Shown piece after piece: positions 17,444 to 28,100 of a stretch of DNA of 64,000 bases (the stretch's first letter is position 1; each line of letters begins with the position of its first letter). The notes under the pieces were generated by a model. The model was not told the DNA's origin. It did no database searches and worked only from the letters and a program-made list of their open reading frames with translations. The DNA is from JAQVEM01 sp964601205 (GTDB lineage Bacteria; Actinomycetota; Humimicrobiia; Humimicrobiales; Humimicrobiaceae), in NCBI GenBank assembly GCA_964601205.1, contig CAZRML010000010.1:1-64000 (forward strand). Reading direction: 5' to 3'. A program made the translations under genes and the position numbers.

Positions 17444-18568
17444 TTACTCAACAATATTAATTTCAGTCCCTTCTTTAAACTCCTCTTCTTCCTCTCTATT
17501 TATTGCTTCCTGGGATTTTGACCTGTACTCCTGCGCCAGCAGATGTCCCTGATTTAAATTCAATACTGCATTCAAATTTTCTATGGCTTCAGAGTAATAT
17601 TTTAATCTGTACATAATTAGGCCCTGTTTAAATTCTTCATCCACCATTCCCTGTTCATTGGTAACTCCATTTTTACTCAACATGGCAGCAACATCAGAGC
17701 TGGGCCTTAAAAAATTTACATTTTCAGTCGTACCCATAGTAAGTACCCCGATCACTCCTCCGCTGTCATTTAAAACAGGACTTCCACTATTGCCGGGAGC
17801 TGCTGTTATATCAACCTGTATCACTTCAGTGCCACCCACCATCCTTTTTGCGCTGGTCACACCGGATGCCACAGTGGGGGTCATTATGCTTTCTACGCTT
17901 ACCTCTGCTGTCCATGGATATCCAATAATGGTTATATTATCCTGAATCTCAGTCATTGAGGAATCACCGAGCATAATGCCGGAAAGGGACCTTCCTGTAA
18001 CCGGTGTTGTCCTGAGAATGGCTAAATCCCGCTGTTCCCACGGGCTCAGATCAATCAGTTCAGCTCTGGTATAATTTTCATTGGTGTTGTCAGGCAGACC
18101 GGCGGTTGCAGTATTAAACTGTACCCAGATCTCTCTATCAGGATCGGGACCATTCTCACCCTCAATCCTGAAAGTGTTAAAAGCATTATCCCAGTCCTCA
18201 TCAGTAAATGTGGTTACATCATAATAATCATTTATATATGCTTCTATTATAGTATATTTTATTTCATCAACAGGTGTATCCACAACATGGCCTGCTGTAA
18301 CTATATGCCCCGTATTCGGGTTTACACAGAATCCTGTCCCCCCGAGAGGTCCATAATAGTATAATTCACTCCATTCATCATACCAGGCATCGTATACATA
18401 AGCATAATAGTATGTAGCTATATAACAGACAGAAGGTTGTGCCAGAATAACTCTATCCTGGGAAGTAATTTCATATGAGATTTCTTTTGTGCATCCGAAG
18501 ACAGAAATGCCAGAGATAAAAACCAGAATTAATAATGGAACAAACAACTTAATTATTGTTTTATTCAT
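17444..18568 (-). CDS. Secreted trypsin-like serine protease lipoprotein with C-terminal TPR-like repeat
   Basis: From the preferred ATG the protein has 374 residues: a signal peptide with lipobox-like end GISVFGC, a chymotrypsin-fold protease, and a short helical tail. The catalytic triad is visible as TAGHVVDTP (His), RDLAILRTTP (Asp) and AAPGNSGSPVLNDSGG (Ser), as in HtrA-type or V8-like proteases. A tyrosine-rich stretch lies just before the His region. The tail (QGLIMYRLKYYSEAIENLNA) resembles one tetratricopeptide unit. There is no PDZ domain. The start follows a run of eight Gs acting as ribosome binding site; an upstream in-frame ATG would put charged residues before the signal peptide. 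The protein is predicted to act at the outer face of the membrane. Confidence 0.85.
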   Translation of the reverse strand: MNKTIIKLFVPLLILVFISGISVFGCTKEISYEITSQDRVILAQPSVCYIATYYYAYVYDAWYDEWSELYYYGPLGGTGFCVNPNTGHIVTAGHVVDTPVDEIKYTIIEAYINDYYDVTTFTDEDWDNAFNTFRIEGENGPDPDREIWVQFNTATAGLPDNTNENYTRAELIDLSPWEQRDLAILRTTPVTGRSLSGIMLGDSSMTEIQDNITIIGYPWTAEVSVESIMTPTVASGVTSAKRMVGGTEVIQVDITAAPGNSGSPVLNDSGGVIGVLTMGTTENVNFLRPSSDVAAMLSKNGVTNEQGMVDEEFKQGLIMYRLKYYSEAIENLNAVLNLNQGHLLAQEYRSKSQEAINREEEEEFKEGTEINIVE

Positions 18569-18637
18569 TACCCCCCCCTGTAACCTGAAATTGATATTGA
18601 TAACAATATTTATAATCATACATATATTATAATTTAA

Positions 18638-18666
18638 ATTATATTTTCTTTTTTTTTGAGAGTCAA
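18638..18666 (-). promoter_or_regulatory. Sigma-70 promoter of the serine protease gene
   Basis: On the minus strand TTGACT and a perfect TATAAT are separated by 17 bases, the spacer being an A-tract. The start would lie about 60 bases before the protease ATG. With the terminator downstream this defines a single-gene transcript. Confidence 0.65.
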
Positions 18667-18856
18667 TAAAATTATTAAATCATTATTATATTTTTAATAA
18701 TACTTATTATAAAAAATTTATAAAAATAATTATGAATAGTTAAAAATTATGAAAATAACTTTCCTTTTTTAATATATCTACTTTAAAGACAGTCGTAATG
18801 GAACTTTTTCACTTCCCATCTTTCCAGGTTTAAATAACTTTCAGAAGCACAAGATT

Positions 18857-20410
18857 ATGAAATTAAATACTAATATGTATAATATTCTATATAATATACC
18901 GAATTACACTGACAGATACACTGAGATTATGAATAATTTAAACAGACATTTTGAAAAAACTTATAGTACCGGTGAGATAAACGGGCCTGACGCTGCGGGA
19001 ATAAGCAGAACTCCCCCTGTTACGGGCAACCGGGGTTATATAAAGCTAACCGCAAAAATAACCGGAAATATAATAAGGGATATAAAATTTAAAGCAGAAG
19101 GTTGTAACCACACAAAAGCGGCGGCGGGTTGTCTTGCCGCTCTGGTTAAAAATAAAGATATACTTGATTCCACTCTTTTAACCGGAAAAGATATAGAACA
19201 CCGTCTGGGAAAATTCCCTCCGGGGAAAAAGCATGTTCTTGATACTGCAATAAACGCCCTTAATAATCTTATTACAGATTATTTTTCGGGGCCCCTTTCT
19301 TCAAATATTTATAAAGAAAATAAGAATAAAGTAGTAGTAGCTATGAGTGGAGGTATTGACAGTTCAATGGCCGCAAAAATTTTAAAGGATAGGGGTCATC
19401 AACTAATAGGCGTAACCTTAAAATTACTTCCCGATGATTTTTACCGGAAAAAGCACAGAAACAATTTAATCCGGGAAAAAGATTTTAAAACAGCAAGGAT
19501 GGTGGCATTAAAACTAAATATTCCCCATATAGTCCTGGATCTAACCCTGCCATTTAAGGATAAAATAATTGAGCCTTTCTACGCTAATTATATAAAAGGT
19601 CTCACCCCCAATCCCTGCGTGGAATGCAATAAGTATATTAAATTTGGGATTCTTCTTGAAAAAGTTAAAAATTTTGGCGCGGCTTTTCTTGCTACCGGAC
19701 ACTATTGCAGGATTGAAAAATCAAAGGATTCAGGATTATACGAACTAAAAAAAGGCGCCGATGAAAATAAAGACCAGAGCTACATGCTTTGGAGACTGGG
19801 CCAGAAGCAGATATCAAAGATAAAAACCCCTCTGGGAGAATCTTCAAAAATTAACATAAAAAAGGAAACCAGAAAAATTTTCCCTTTCCTGGAAGAGAAA
19901 AATGAAAGCCAGGATATCTGTTTTATACCCGAAAATAATTATCATTCATTCATAAAGTCCAGATTAATAAACATTAAAGAGGGGCTGATACTGGACACCG
20001 GGGGTAACATTATTGGTACCCATAAAGGATATTTTTTTTACACTATCGGACAGAGAAAAGGACTGGGCATAAGCCGCACTGAGCCTCTTTATGTAAAAGA
20101 GATATTACCGGATAAAAATATAATAGTAGCAGGCGATGAAAAAGATATAATGCAAAAAACATTTAGTGTGACAAAAAGTAATTTTATTGCCGGAAACCCT
20201 CCCGGAAATATTTTCAGGGCAACGGTAAAAATAAGATATAAAAGCAATGAATATCCAGCAGAAATAAAAATTACCGGCAAAAATACAGCTGCCATAATTT
20301 TCGATGAGTCGCAAAAAGCAATCACCCCGGGCCAATCTGCTGTTTTCTATCATGGTGATATACTTTTAGGAGGAGGGGTAATTACAAAAATAGAATCTGA
20401 TAGAGCCTGA
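18857..20410 (+). CDS. mnmA: NifU-like domain fused to tRNA 2-thiouridylase MnmA
   Basis: MnmA puts sulfur on U34 of tRNA-Glu, -Gln and -Lys. Residues about 155-515 are a full MnmA: PP-loop VVVAMSGGIDSSMAA, NPCVECNKYIKF with cysteines 254 and 257, ATGHYCRIEK, DQSYMLWRL, and second active cysteine 355 in ESQDICFIPE. The CxxC arrangement is that of MnmA enzymes reported to bind an iron-sulfur cluster. Residues about 19-145 resemble the NifU/IscU scaffold (GEINGPDAAGISR, FKAEGCNHTKAAAG). Only Cys83 of the three scaffold cysteines remains; the positions in PPVTGNRG and PPGKKHV hold valine. The domain may donate sulfur or hold the enzyme rather than build clusters. The start lies near the domain edge; no strong ribosome binding site. 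Confidence 0.9.
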   Translation: MKLNTNMYNILYNIPNYTDRYTEIMNNLNRHFEKTYSTGEINGPDAAGISRTPPVTGNRGYIKLTAKITGNIIRDIKFKAEGCNHTKAAAGCLAALVKNKDILDSTLLTGKDIEHRLGKFPPGKKHVLDTAINALNNLITDYFSGPLSSNIYKENKNKVVVAMSGGIDSSMAAKILKDRGHQLIGVTLKLLPDDFYRKKHRNNLIREKDFKTARMVALKLNIPHIVLDLTLPFKDKIIEPFYANYIKGLTPNPCVECNKYIKFGILLEKVKNFGAAFLATGHYCRIEKSKDSGLYELKKGADENKDQSYMLWRLGQKQISKIKTPLGESSKINIKKETRKIFPFLEEKNESQDICFIPENNYHSFIKSRLINIKEGLILDTGGNIIGTHKGYFFYTIGQRKGLGISRTEPLYVKEILPDKNIIVAGDEKDIMQKTFSVTKSNFIAGNPPGNIFRATVKIRYKSNEYPAEIKITGKNTAAIIFDESQKAITPGQSAVFYHGDILLGGGVITKIESDRA

Positions 20411-20473
20411 ATAACTTTTGGAATAATAAACAATTCAACAACAAAAAAATAAATAAAAAATTTTAAAATCCTA

Positions 20474-20502
20474 TTGACATAAATATTGGTATCTGCTATA
20501 TT
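20474..20502 (+). promoter_or_regulatory. Near-consensus sigma-70 promoter of a structured RNA
   Basis: A perfect TTGACA, a 17-base spacer and TATATT preceded by TGC (extended -10) make this one of the strongest promoters in the window. The expected start is near 20508. No coding gene begins within 450 bases. Confidence 0.8.
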
Positions 20503-20507
20503 AGGAG

Positions 20508-20683
20508 TTGCCTTGGAAAAGGAGGTAACTTTCAGAATTAACTGAAATTTACAAACGAAAGAATGTAAAAAGTAAGTTTTAAATTCTAAAAGAACCTGAG
20601 AAAAGTTCTGAGGTTAAGGTCCCAAGATGTTAAGTAGCCTAAGGCGTGAGCTAAGGTAAAAGATAACTTGGGATCCTTTTTTT
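20508..20683 (+). ncRNA. Putative independent small structured RNA of about 175 nt, family unknown
   Basis: The RNA is bounded by a near-consensus promoter and an intrinsic terminator. Inside are several hairpins: CCTT/AAGG at the 5' end, an 11-bp stem with one mismatch (GTAACTTTCAG with CTGAAATTTAC), AGAAC/GTTCT, and a long 3' stem containing the AGCCTAAGGCGTGAGCT element. A GGAGG motif is present but no start codon follows at a usable distance, so it does not look like a message. I do not recognise tmRNA, RNase P, SRP RNA, 6S RNA or any common riboswitch core. It might instead be a leader of ilvE ending in an attenuator, 280 bases before that gene. The rest of that gap (20684-20963) shows nothing distinct. 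Confidence 0.6.
20618..20683 (+). terminator. Intrinsic terminator of the structured RNA
   Basis: GGTCCCAAG pairs with CTTGGGATCC (nine pairs, one bulged T), extended by weaker pairing of TGTTA with the segment before it, and is followed by seven Ts. The loop is large and itself folds, so the terminator is part of the RNA's own structure. Confidence 0.7.
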
Positions 20684-20963
20684 ATATTAAGTTTTTCTTC
20701 ATATCCATTTCAAAATTCCCGGAAGATAAATACTTTATTTTTATTTACTTCCATAATTGCCGCCGCTTATCATAATTTTAATCACCATCCCCTGCAAACG
20801 GCTCCGGTATTAAACTGTAGATTATAAATATCAGATAAACCCGGCATCTTTTTTTATTCTTTTAAATAAAAATAATAAAAATTTCAATCTTAACCGTAAA
20901 TTAATTGCAAAATAAAAGTAAAATAAGTAAAATAAAAAATTAAAATTTAAAAAAGAGGAAATC

Positions 20964-21884
20964 ATGGCTAATCCTGAATATGCTTTTTTTGAGGGAAAAA
21001 TAATTCCAATCGGAGAAGCTAAAGTAGATATTAGAACCAATGCTCTCCAGTACGGAACGGCAGTTTTTGAAGGAATAAGAAGTTACTGGAACGAAAAAAC
21101 AAAAACAAGTTATGTTTTTAGAATTAAGGACCATTATAAAAGGTTCCTTTCCAGCTGCAGGATAATGATGCTTGATATAAAATATTCTGTTGAAGAGCTC
21201 TCCAGCATAACTATAGAATTATTAAAGAAGGAAAAATACACAGAAGATTGTTATATAAGACCATTTGCTTATAACAGCGGCCTGGACATAGGGCCTAAAT
21301 TAGTTGGCAACAAACAGGACATTTTAATATATTCTATACCACTCGGTGAATACCTGGATATATCAAGACCCATAAATGTTTGTATATCTTCCTGGGAGCG
21401 CGTCTCAGATAACGCAATACCTCCCCGGGCAAAAATAGCCGGCTCTTACGTAAATGCCGCATTCCAAAAAACAGAAGCTCTCCTTAACGGCTACGATGAA
21501 GCCCTTGTTCTGACAAATGATGGGAAACATGTAAGCGAAGGAAGTGCCATGAATGTCTTCATGCTAAAAAATGGTAATTTAATCACCCCTCCCGTAACCG
21601 ATGATATACTTGAAGGCATCACCCGTGATACAGTAATAAAACTTGCTGAAGAAGTCGAGAAAATTAAAGTCGTTGAACGGTCCATAGACCGGACAGAACT
21701 CTATATTGCCGATGAATTATTTTTCTGCGGAACAGGAGCCCAGATTTCATCCATAGGAAGTGTTGATAAGCGGCCTGTTGGAGACGGGAAAATTGGCCCA
21801 CTTACTAAAAGACTGCAGGAACTTTATTTTAATGTGGCAAAAAATGAAGTTGAAGAATATTCTAACTGGTGCACCAGAGTATAA
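20964..21884 (+). CDS. ilvE: Branched-chain amino acid aminotransferase
   Basis: A fold-type IV PLP enzyme of 306 residues that makes the final transamination step of isoleucine, leucine and valine. The start region reads YAFFEGKIIPIGEAKVDI, followed by LQYGTAVFEGIRSY. The PLP lysine is K157 in PPRAKIAGSYVN. The cofactor phosphate region is HVSEGSAMNVFML, and the family end motif EGITRDTVIKLA is present. The start has AGAGG about seven bases upstream. It stands apart from the ilv-leu block. D-amino acid aminotransferase or ADC lyase are less likely given the EGIR and SEGSAMN motifs. Confidence 0.93.
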   Translation: MANPEYAFFEGKIIPIGEAKVDIRTNALQYGTAVFEGIRSYWNEKTKTSYVFRIKDHYKRFLSSCRIMMLDIKYSVEELSSITIELLKKEKYTEDCYIRPFAYNSGLDIGPKLVGNKQDILIYSIPLGEYLDISRPINVCISSWERVSDNAIPPRAKIAGSYVNAAFQKTEALLNGYDEALVLTNDGKHVSEGSAMNVFMLKNGNLITPPVTDDILEGITRDTVIKLAEEVEKIKVVERSIDRTELYIADELFFCGTGAQISSIGSVDKRPVGDGKIGPLTKRLQELYFNVAKNEVEEYSNWCTRV

Positions 21885-21995
21885 AAACTAATCTTTTTTA
21901 GGCCTATTTCTGAAATATATAACAACCTATAATTAACCTGCGTAGTATATATTTTTAAAAGATATCACCTGACACAAGAAATTGTTTTTGATACC

Positions 21996-24900
21996 CTAAC
22001 CGTTCTTTTTGTTAATAATATTTGAACAAAATTCAGCATAATTACAGAACTTCTTACAGCTGTTCTTGAAGTTAGCTTTAAAATTTTTATCTCTGATGTT
22101 TTTTATCTCGGCAAGAATATCCTTTTTCAGCTGTTTTATTTCATCACTATTAACCGTAATTGATTTTTCTACCCCATCCCCCAGATAAAAAATGCATCCT
22201 TTTATATCACTTACCGGTTTACTGTAAATTTCTGATAACGCTGCTATATAAGCTTTCATCTGGAACCCGGCAGAATTTTCGAGATTATTTTGATTTTTAT
22301 TATTTTTATTTTTAGAATAAGAAGATAATTTATAATCAATAATCCTTAGCTTATTATCCGTCTTTATATCAACCCTATCAAACCTGCCAACAATATAGCA
22401 ATCCTTGATCTTCCAGTAAAAAAGCTGCTCCAGCATTATTGAACTTACTTCAGAAAAATTCCATAAATCACTGTTCAGAAAATTCTCCAGGTATTTTTCT
22501 ATCTTTTTATCATCAAAATGGCCCATAACCTTTTCTTTTAAAATTTTATTATGGAACCCGGTCAGAGTTATATTTTTTAAATACCCGTGGACTTCTTCTC
22601 CTCTGGCAAGTTGTTCGCTTTCTTTTTCAGGTATAAAATAAATATGTTTCCATCTGTATAGCAGCGGGCATTTTTTATGATCAATAATCCAGGTTAAAGG
22701 GAAAAATCTTCTGGTATTAATATTATCTTCTGGATAGCTTCCATAAGATAATTCAAAATTAATTTTATCTACAATTTCCTGAACCCTGCTATTTTCTACC
22801 TGTGTATCCCCGGATTTTATAACCCTGTTTGCCAGAACCTTCTGATAAAGTTCCCACCGGTTCTCATCCTGTACCCTGATATTTTTACTATCTTTCTTAT
22901 CAGAATTGATAAAGCTCAGGACATCTTTAAAGTTTTCATGATCTTTGTATGATTTTTCATCGTAATTTGTTCTTATAAAATCCAGGCCTTCTTTATTTAT
23001 AACCCTCAGGCTGTTACTGTTTACAATATCCTCAAAGAAAGGCATGATTTCTTTTGGCTTAACGCTTTCACTGGCAGAAGCTAAATTATCTTCATATTCA
23101 CTTGATGACAGAATGAGAATCTTCTTTGCTCTGCTGCATCCCACATAAAAAATTCTTCTTTCTTCTTCTATTTTTATATCTTTTAAAGACTCAGAAAAGC
23201 TCCTGGCACTATTAAAATCTTTTTTCCTCTTATATATGCTGTTATCTTTTCTCAGCTCTGAGGGGACCATAAATCCTCCGGACGAAATTCTTGCCTTATA
23301 ATCATTTTTCCACAATCCCGGCAGGAAAACTACTTCAAATTCAAGCCCTTTAGCCGCGTGGATGCTCATTATTTTTACAGAATTCTCGCCTGAAAATTCC
23401 ACGCTTTCCGGGTCATCATAATCTGTTTTCGCAACATCTTTAAGAAAAGTTATAAAGGCCCTAAGATTATTTTCTATATAACTTTTCTGAAAGTCAGAGG
23501 CCACTCTTATAATATTCTCAATATTTTTAATTTTTTTCCGGAATACTGGACCGGGACTTGATTTTAATTCATTTATTATGCCCGAATCTTCTATAATCAA
23601 GCTGATTAATTCCCTAAGCTCCAATTCTCCTGATTTACTTATATAAAGCTTCAGACTGGAAAGAAAACTGCCCAATCTTTCTTTTGTCTCTCTACTTAAA
23701 TAAGTATTCTTTTTATAATCTGCTATCCCTTCAATTATATTTATACTTTCACTGGGATCCGTGTAATTTCTTTTAATAAAAAAAATATCCCTGTCGCAAA
23801 TTTTATATTTTTCTGATTTAAGCAGATACACTATTGATATCTCATCATTTATATTCTCTATAACCCTGAGCCATGAAATAATAAATAAAATCTCCGGCTC
23901 AAAGAAAAAATTCTTTCCCCCTATCAGCTCAAATTTAATACCGTTAGCTTCCAGTTCCCCGGTAATCTTTTCAAACTTTTTCCTTCTGGCAAGAATAGCC
24001 ATTTGCTTTAATTTAATCCCTCCTGCCGACAGATACTTTATAATCCCTGCAATCTCCGCTGCCTCTTCCTCATGAGTTTTCTTATAATAAAATATAACCT
24101 CTGAGGGTTTACTTTTATCTTCAGACTTTAGCTCTTTTTTAAATCTTTTACTATTTGAAGAAATAACCCTGTTTATTGAGTTTATGATGTTATTCCCGGA
24201 TCTGAAATTAGTGGTAAGAAAAAAATCATGCACATTACTGTTCTTAAATTCTTCAAGCCTGTGAAAATTTAATATGTTCTCCACGCTGGCTCCCCGAAAA
24301 GAATAAATACCCTGGTCATCATCTCCCACAACCACTATTCTGTTGTTTCCGGGTTTATAAAGCATGGATAGAAGGTATGCCTGTGCTATATTGGTATCCT
24401 GGAATTCATCAACAAATATATATTCATATCTCTGCTGGTACCAGGCTCTCATTGACTTTCTCTCCCGGAGTAAAAGATAAGGCATAAATACCTGGTCGGG
24501 GTAATCTATACAATTACTTTCAATCTTCCTTCTTTCATATCGCTGATAAATAGTGAAAAGCTCTCGCTGGATATCTATTGATTTTTCTTCTTCATTTTTT
24601 AGAGCCTTACTTTTGTATCCGGAAAGAATTTTTTCATAATTATTTAGATAATATTCAAATTCAGCCACAGATATAAGGTTGTTCTTTAAATTTTCTATGT
24701 AATTAAGTAACTTCTGAACGAATTCTCCAGCCTTTTTCCCGGGTTTTAAATACTTTAGATTGGACTCATTAAATATTTCATATAATATCTGCCAGGACTG
24801 GCTGTTATTTATAATTTTAAAATCTTTCCCTAGGCCAAACTCAAAACTGTGCTCGCTTATTATTTCATTTCCAAAAGAATTAAAGGTGAATACATTAATT

Positions 24901-25139
24901 CCTTCTATGTCTATGTCTTTCTTAACATTTTCCTTAATTCTTACTCTCATATTCTCAGCAGCATTTCGGGTGAAAGTAAGCGCAAGTATTTTATCCGGAC
25001 TGCATAACCCATCCTTTAGAATTTTTATAATATTACCGGTCAGAACCATTGTTTTGCCGGAACCCGCACAGGCAATTATTCTTTTTATATCATCTGTGCT
25101 ATTTACTATATCAAGCTGTTCTTTTGTTTCTTTAACCAT
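21996..25139 (-). CDS. AdnB-like UvrD-family helicase with RecB-type nuclease domain
   Basis: A protein of about 1047 residues with an SF1 motor and a nuclease. Walker A is ACAGSGKTMVLT near residue 25. Motif II is FVDEFQDTNIAQ, motif III VVGDDDQGIYSFRGA, and motifs V-VI are IMSIHAAKGLEFEVVFLPG and RRIFYVGCSRAKK. The C-terminal PD-(D/E)XK part shows GRFDRVD, RIIDYKLSSYS and QMKAYIAAL. One cysteine before the nuclease (HKKCPLLYRW) and three after it (CKKFCNYAEFC) make a four-cysteine iron-sulfur staple. With its upstream neighbour it would process double-strand breaks. The preferred ATG overlaps the upstream stop by eight bases; a GTG 30 bases earlier is possible. Confidence 0.85.
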   Translation of the reverse strand: MVKETKEQLDIVNSTDDIKRIIACAGSGKTMVLTGNIIKILKDGLCSPDKILALTFTRNAAENMRVRIKENVKKDIDIEGINVFTFNSFGNEIISEHSFEFGLGKDFKIINNSQSWQILYEIFNESNLKYLKPGKKAGEFVQKLLNYIENLKNNLISVAEFEYYLNNYEKILSGYKSKALKNEEEKSIDIQRELFTIYQRYERRKIESNCIDYPDQVFMPYLLLRERKSMRAWYQQRYEYIFVDEFQDTNIAQAYLLSMLYKPGNNRIVVVGDDDQGIYSFRGASVENILNFHRLEEFKNSNVHDFFLTTNFRSGNNIINSINRVISSNSKRFKKELKSEDKSKPSEVIFYYKKTHEEEAAEIAGIIKYLSAGGIKLKQMAILARRKKFEKITGELEANGIKFELIGGKNFFFEPEILFIISWLRVIENINDEISIVYLLKSEKYKICDRDIFFIKRNYTDPSESINIIEGIADYKKNTYLSRETKERLGSFLSSLKLYISKSGELELRELISLIIEDSGIINELKSSPGPVFRKKIKNIENIIRVASDFQKSYIENNLRAFITFLKDVAKTDYDDPESVEFSGENSVKIMSIHAAKGLEFEVVFLPGLWKNDYKARISSGGFMVPSELRKDNSIYKRKKDFNSARSFSESLKDIKIEEERRIFYVGCSRAKKILILSSSEYEDNLASASESVKPKEIMPFFEDIVNSNSLRVINKEGLDFIRTNYDEKSYKDHENFKDVLSFINSDKKDSKNIRVQDENRWELYQKVLANRVIKSGDTQVENSRVQEIVDKINFELSYGSYPEDNINTRRFFPLTWIIDHKKCPLLYRWKHIYFIPEKESEQLARGEEVHGYLKNITLTGFHNKILKEKVMGHFDDKKIEKYLENFLNSDLWNFSEVSSIMLEQLFYWKIKDCYIVGRFDRVDIKTDNKLRIIDYKLSSYSKNKNNKNQNNLENSAGFQMKAYIAALSEIYSKPVSDIKGCIFYLGDGVEKSITVNSDEIKQLKKDILAEIKNIRDKNFKANFKNSCKKFCNYAEFCSNIINKKNG

Positions 25140-28100
25140 AGTATTTTGGACATAAAATCTTAAATCCACAATTTAAACATGAATTATAACTTTTCGGTAT
25201 GGCATTAAATTCTTCCTTCTTTATTTTAGCAATGCTCTCCCTCAGAATATCTTTAATTTCATTACCCTCATAATACTCATCGGCCACCACTGCCACTGGC
25301 TTCTTTAAATCTCCAGGGAAAATATATTGCATCTTTACACTCATAGATTTAAAATCCCCGAAGTCTTTGCTCAGGCTCAGAGCCAGTCTGTACATTTTTA
25401 ACTGAAGCTCTTCTCTAAGTTGCTTTTCATTATACGAAGATGAACTGGATTTATAATCCACAAGCTCTATATTGTCTTTATCAGGAAAGTTAATCTGGTC
25501 TATCCTTCCAGTAATTTTTTCACCATCAAGACTAAAAGAAAATCCTTTCTCAACTATGGACTTATGGGGATTGGGAGGCATTTGGTTCTCAAAAAAATTT
25601 TTTAATTGTATCAGCGCTTTCTGTTTTAGATCCCTTTTTAAAAATTCAAATTCAAAATTAAACCTGTCAAATACATCCTCTATTATTTTCCTCAACCTCT
25701 CCCATTTGAAGTCTTTTTTATTTTTACTTTCAAAAAACAATTTTATTATCTGGTGATAAATTTTCCCTATAATGAGGCTCAGGTTTTCCTCCTCCTTTAA
25801 ACTAAAGTAATACTTTATCTTGTATTTAAAAGGGCATTCCCTGAAAGTATTTATGCCACTGTAAGAAAATGATAATGGAAGTGCGCTGAAAGGGTTTTTA
25901 TTATTTTTGGTAGGCTCAATAAAGCTCCACCACTCGCGGGGATTATAAAAATATTTTAAAATAATAATTTTATCCAGATAGCTATCATTTTCAACTTTTA
26001 AGTTTTTTTCTATCCTGGCAGAGGCAACCAGTGCCTTTTTTCTTACCAGCCACAAATTATTTAAATCTACATCAGACAGTATCCCTGGTTTAATTTTTTT
26101 CTTATCTTCAGGTGGCTTTTTTTTACTATTCTCTTCTTCTTTCTTTATGTATTCATTACGCACGGAATTTTTAATTTTCTTATATTCAGGACCTAAATTT
26201 TTATAGATATCTTTTATATTCTCAAAGAAAATAGACTTCCCTCTTCCGCTTGAAGTTATATATAGATATTCTCCCGCCCTCGTGATTCCATTATAAAAAA
26301 GCCTCATTTCGTTATAAAGATGCTCTCTTTTTAGCTCTTCGGGCTCAAGAGTTTTTGCACCATTTAAATAATTAAATATCTGTACATCAAAAGCCTGGGT
26401 ATAGGTAAACTTTGCAGGTAAGTAATTTTTGTTAATAAAAGGTATAAATACGGCCCTGAATTCCAGTCCCTTGCACTGGTGAAAACTTAAGATACTGACT
26501 GAACCCTCCTGTATTATATCTTTTGTACTTTCTTCTATCTCTTCTGTAAATTTACTTTCTAAAATATAATCAATAAAATTAATATATGATTCAACATCAT
26601 CGGGAGTATTATTGGCACAAAAATCTTTTACATCACTTAAAAAATCACTTACATTACTCCACTGGTTTTTTTTATAGACCTTATTGTTGCCTCCTGTCAA
26701 TAACTTAATGACACCTGCTTTTTTATTACGTACGAGCTCCAGTAAAAAACCAAAAGCATCTTTTCTCTCCATGACCCCTGCCAATTTATAAACTTCCGAA
26801 ATAAAGTCCCTGACTTTAGAAATCTCTTCATGCTCGCCATTCTTTTTATTTCCCCGGGCACATTGAACTTTAAGATAATCCCACAGATTGCTGAAACCAC
26901 CGCCACTGTTGACACTTTCCAGATAAGCTCCCTTAATCTTTTTAAAATATAATGGTTCCAGGTTTATTGATTCAGAGAGTACCACATTTTCCAGAAGATT
27001 ATCAATTTTAGAAGTAAATTCTTTATCCATTTTATAATTAGGTTTACTGCTATTCTTATCATCCTCTGGAATTTTTCTGCCCGTATATTCTACTTTTCCC
27101 AGCGCGACAAGGAATCTTAAAAAGTTCAGCAGATATCTGACAAGCCCGTTATCAAGAATGCTTCTTGTCCCCCTTCTCAAAAAGGGAATTCCATTCTGCA
27201 ACAGGGCATTTTCAATAATATGTGTCTCGTAGCCCAGCCCTTTGACAATTATCGCCATTTCCTCAAATCTTACATCCCTGCTCAGTAATAGAAACTTAAT
27301 TCTGCGACAGATGTAATTAGCTTCTTCCAGTAACGTTTGAAATTCCTTAACATGTAATTCGCCGGGGGATTTACTATAAGAAACACTGATATCTCTGGGT
27401 ATTCTATTTCCAACCATGCTTATAAATTTTCTGGAGATTTCATTTATTATGGGTATACTTCTGTAGTTCTTATTCAGGAAAAATATATTTTTAGAATCAA
27501 GACTGCTGTAAACTGATTCAAAAATATTCGTTGTAGAGCCTCTGAAAGAATAAATTGACTGGTCATTATTTCCAAAAAAAATACAGTTTGAATTTGAAAT
27601 ATAATTTATAATTTCAAATTGAGCCTTATTTACCTCATGAAGTTCATCAACCAGTATATATTCATAATTATCTTTATAGTAATCTCTTATTTCTTTCTGA
27701 TTCTTAAGCAAGCTAACCGTTTCTTCCAGTAACATCCCGTAATTGTACAGTTGATTTTTTTTGAGCTCTTCAACATATCTCATGTATATACCTGCCAGTT
27801 CTGAAAGCGCAGGATTTGAAAATGGTGTAAATTTCTTTAGCAGTTCTGCGGGAGTAAACAGGTTTTCCTGGGCACGAAGTATAAAATCAAATACCTCCTG
27901 GATGTAGCTATTTTCTATATAAGGATTGCGGTTTATATACCTGTATGTATGGGAATATTTTCTTTTATCAAGTTTTTTTATAACTTCTTTAAGAAGTTTC
28001 CATTGCTGGACCGAATTTAATATTTTTATTTGTCCAAAGGGATTATCTCCGCTATTAATCCTTAAAGATTTATTACCCTTTGTCCCGTCACCGTATAAAA

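Noticed and set aside
20611..20640. Short resemblance of the structured RNA (AAGGTCCCAAGATGTTAAGTAG region) to a domain II segment of 23S rRNA
   Set aside because: The likeness covers only about 20 bases, and the segment is explained by pairing with the terminator arm of the same RNA. No other rRNA sequence surrounds it.
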